Positions 5,123 through 6,482 of a stretch of 6,482 bases of DNA are shown here, piece by piece. The stretch is from Fusobacterium sp. Lineage in GTDB: Bacteria > Fusobacteriota > Fusobacteriia > Fusobacteriales > Fusobacteriaceae. A program made the position numbers and the translations under genes. The stretch is taken from NCBI GenBank assembly GCA_030527385.1, contig JAUNAY010000051.1:1-6482 (forward strand), in the 5' to 3' direction. Numbering within the stretch: position 1 is the stretch's first letter; the number at the start of each line of letters is the position of its first letter. Below the pieces are notes generated by a model. That model ran no database searches and was not told the DNA's origin. It saw nothing but the letters and a program-made list of their open reading frames with translations.

Positions 5123-6482
5123 TTAGAATGATTGTCCCATATTAAAGTAAAATTCCATTCCATCATCCATTTTATTTCCTACTGGCCAACCAAAGTCAAA
5201 TCTTAATGGACCAATAGGTGTATTAAGTCTTAATCCTACCCCAGCTGTTGTTGCTATTTCATCAGGGAAGTTTCCTTCGTGATCATAATCTAAAGCTCTT
5301 CCTTGATATTTCCACGCTCTTCCTGCATCAAAGAACACTACAAATCCTAAAAGATCATTTATTTGAGTTCTATTTTCTATTGTACCAACAAGTTTTTGAG
5401 TTCCTTTGAAGAATCCTCCTTCATATCCTCTTAGAGTGCTTCCTCCTCCAACCCAGAATCTTTGTCCTTCTTTAGTAGTATCAGTCATTATTCCACCTAC
5501 TACTTTATAAGCAAAAGTATTATTTTTAAATAATCCTCTGTGGTATTTTCTAAGTTCTAGAGTTATATTTCCAAATACATCTCCATCATATCCATTAGCA
5601 TATCCACCTTCTAATTGAAGTTTTGCATATTCTCCTGCTGTTGGATTCCAGAAATGGTTTCTTGTATCATAAGTAATTGATGGGAAGATACTCCATACAA
5701 AGTAATCATCGTCCATTCCTTCAACTTTTCTTTTGTCTTTTATTTTCCAATAATATTCACCATTTCTATGATCAAACTCATCTTTATCAGCTTCTTCTTC
5801 AACATATTCAAATTTTGTTCCAATTCCTAATCTTACATTTTTAGTAATTCCTTTTCCTATATTGAATTTAGCTCCTATTGTATCTATCTTGTTAAATAAA
5901 GCACTGTCATCATCTTCATAAGTATTTTTGTAGATGCTCCAACCCCAAGAAATTCTATCAGTATCTTTTATCCAAGGATCGTAGAAGTTAATTGAAAAAC
6001 TACTATAATCTTCGTCTGATTTTTCAAATGTAAATCCTAGCTCTTGTCCTTTTCCTTTCCAGTTAGTATCTTTTATTGAAACTGTACCTAAAAGTCCTAT
6101 TTCTGATCCATAAGAGATTGCTCCTTGAAGTATAGCTGTTCTTTCTTCATCAAAAAGAAGTACTATTGTTCTTCCATCTGGATCTCCCGGAATTTGTCTT
6201 GCTTCATATTTAACGTTTTTAAAGTGTCCTAATCTCATAAGATTTTTTACACTTTCATCATATTTTTTAGAGTTAAAAATTTCATCTTTTGAGAATTCTA
6301 GCTCTCTTTCAATTACATAATCTTTTGTTTTTAAAACATCATCTGTCGGTTTTCTTCTAGCACCTTTTTGTTTAGTTACCATCTTTTTAAATTGAATATC
6401 TCTTACTTTTCCTTCACTTAAATAGATTTCAAGTTCAAGATTTCCATTGATAACTACATCAGCAACTTCAGTAAGTGTATAT
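5123..6482 (-). CDS. bamA: Outer-membrane assembly factor BamA, 3' part (start outside window)
   Basis: This central Omp85 subunit of the BAM complex folds beta-barrels into the outer membrane. The visible 452 residues contain the end of one POTRA domain, the complete last POTRA (about residues 25-115, beginning GKVRDIQF and including DYVIEREL and LMRLGHFKNV), and the C-terminal 16-strand barrel. Loop 6 carries LRGY (codons at 5423-5434), a variant of the conserved VRGF. FDAGRAW follows, then GLRLNTPIGPLRFDFGWPVG near the end. The protein finishes in FYFNMGQSF, an aromatic-ending beta-signal. The frame stays open from 6382 to the window edge and reads as POTRA sequence, while the ATG at 6382 has no ribosome binding site. 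The gene is therefore truncated by the window, and its signal peptide and earlier POTRAs lie beyond. A basic insertion, VTKQKGARRKPTDD, interrupts the last POTRA. Confidence 0.96.
   Translation of the reverse strand, partial: YTLTEVADVVINGNLELEIYLSEGKVRDIQFKKMVTKQKGARRKPTDDVLKTKDYVIERELEFSKDEIFNSKKYDESVKNLMRLGHFKNVKYEARQIPGDPDGRTIVLLFDEERTAILQGAISYGSEIGLLGTVSIKDTNWKGKGQELGFTFEKSDEDYSSFSINFYDPWIKDTDRISWGWSIYKNTYEDDDSALFNKIDTIGAKFNIGKGITKNVRLGIGTKFEYVEEEADKDEFDHRNGEYYWKIKDKRKVEGMDDDYFVWSIFPSITYDTRNHFWNPTAGEYAKLQLEGGYANGYDGDVFGNITLELRKYHRGLFKNNTFAYKVVGGIMTDTTKEGQRFWVGGGSTLRGYEGGFFKGTQKLVGTIENRTQINDLLGFVVFFDAGRAWKYQGRALDYDHEGNFPDEIATTAGVGLRLNTPIGPLRFDFGWPVGNKMDDGMEFYFNMGQSF

Noticed and set aside
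6380..6382. ATG at 6382 as the start of bamA
   Set aside because: It lies inside the last POTRA domain with no ribosome binding site, and the frame continues to the window edge with sequence that completes the domain.

Overview
The window looks like a chromosomal housekeeping segment from a low-GC, Gram-negative, diderm anaerobe, most likely a Fusobacterium (Fusobacteriota). The evidence is an AT-rich genome with strong GGAGG ribosome binding sites. The outer-membrane genes (bamA, a skp/ompH-type chaperone, lpxD) sit beside genes of clostridial flavour (a DUF2344 radical-SAM-linked protein and a long class II aldolase). The genus is inferred from gene content and protein style, not from a search.

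All genes lie on the minus strand, so transcription runs from high to low coordinates. In that order they are: the 3' part of bamA (5123-6482, start outside the window); a Skp/OmpH periplasmic chaperone (4602-5081); lpxD (3564-4580); a 75-base gap holding a strong predicted extended -10 promoter (3529-3557); a DUF2344 protein (2895-3488); serS (1593-2864); a small AT-rich membrane protein resembling a truncated EcfT/CbiQ (1136-1609), overlapping the end of serS; a second promoter of the same design (1095-1123); and the class II fructose-bisphosphate aldolase gene fba (80-1057). Positions 1-58 look like the terminal inverted repeat and outer end of an ISL3-type insertion sequence, starting 21 bases past the fba stop.

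The genes form three functional blocks. BamA, Skp and LpxD build the outer membrane: beta-barrel insertion, chaperoning of unfolded barrels, and lipid A acylation. They keep the bamA-skp-lpxD order known from proteobacteria. Next comes a short unit of DUF2344, serS and the EcfT-like gene, probably read from its own promoter plus read-through from lpxD. fba is a separately promoted glycolytic gene.

I see no defence system, CRISPR array, RNA gene or other obvious new multi-gene system. The points most worth a second look are the mini-EcfT-like protein, the IS end next to fba, the basic insertion in the last POTRA domain of BamA, and the matching extended -10 promoters.
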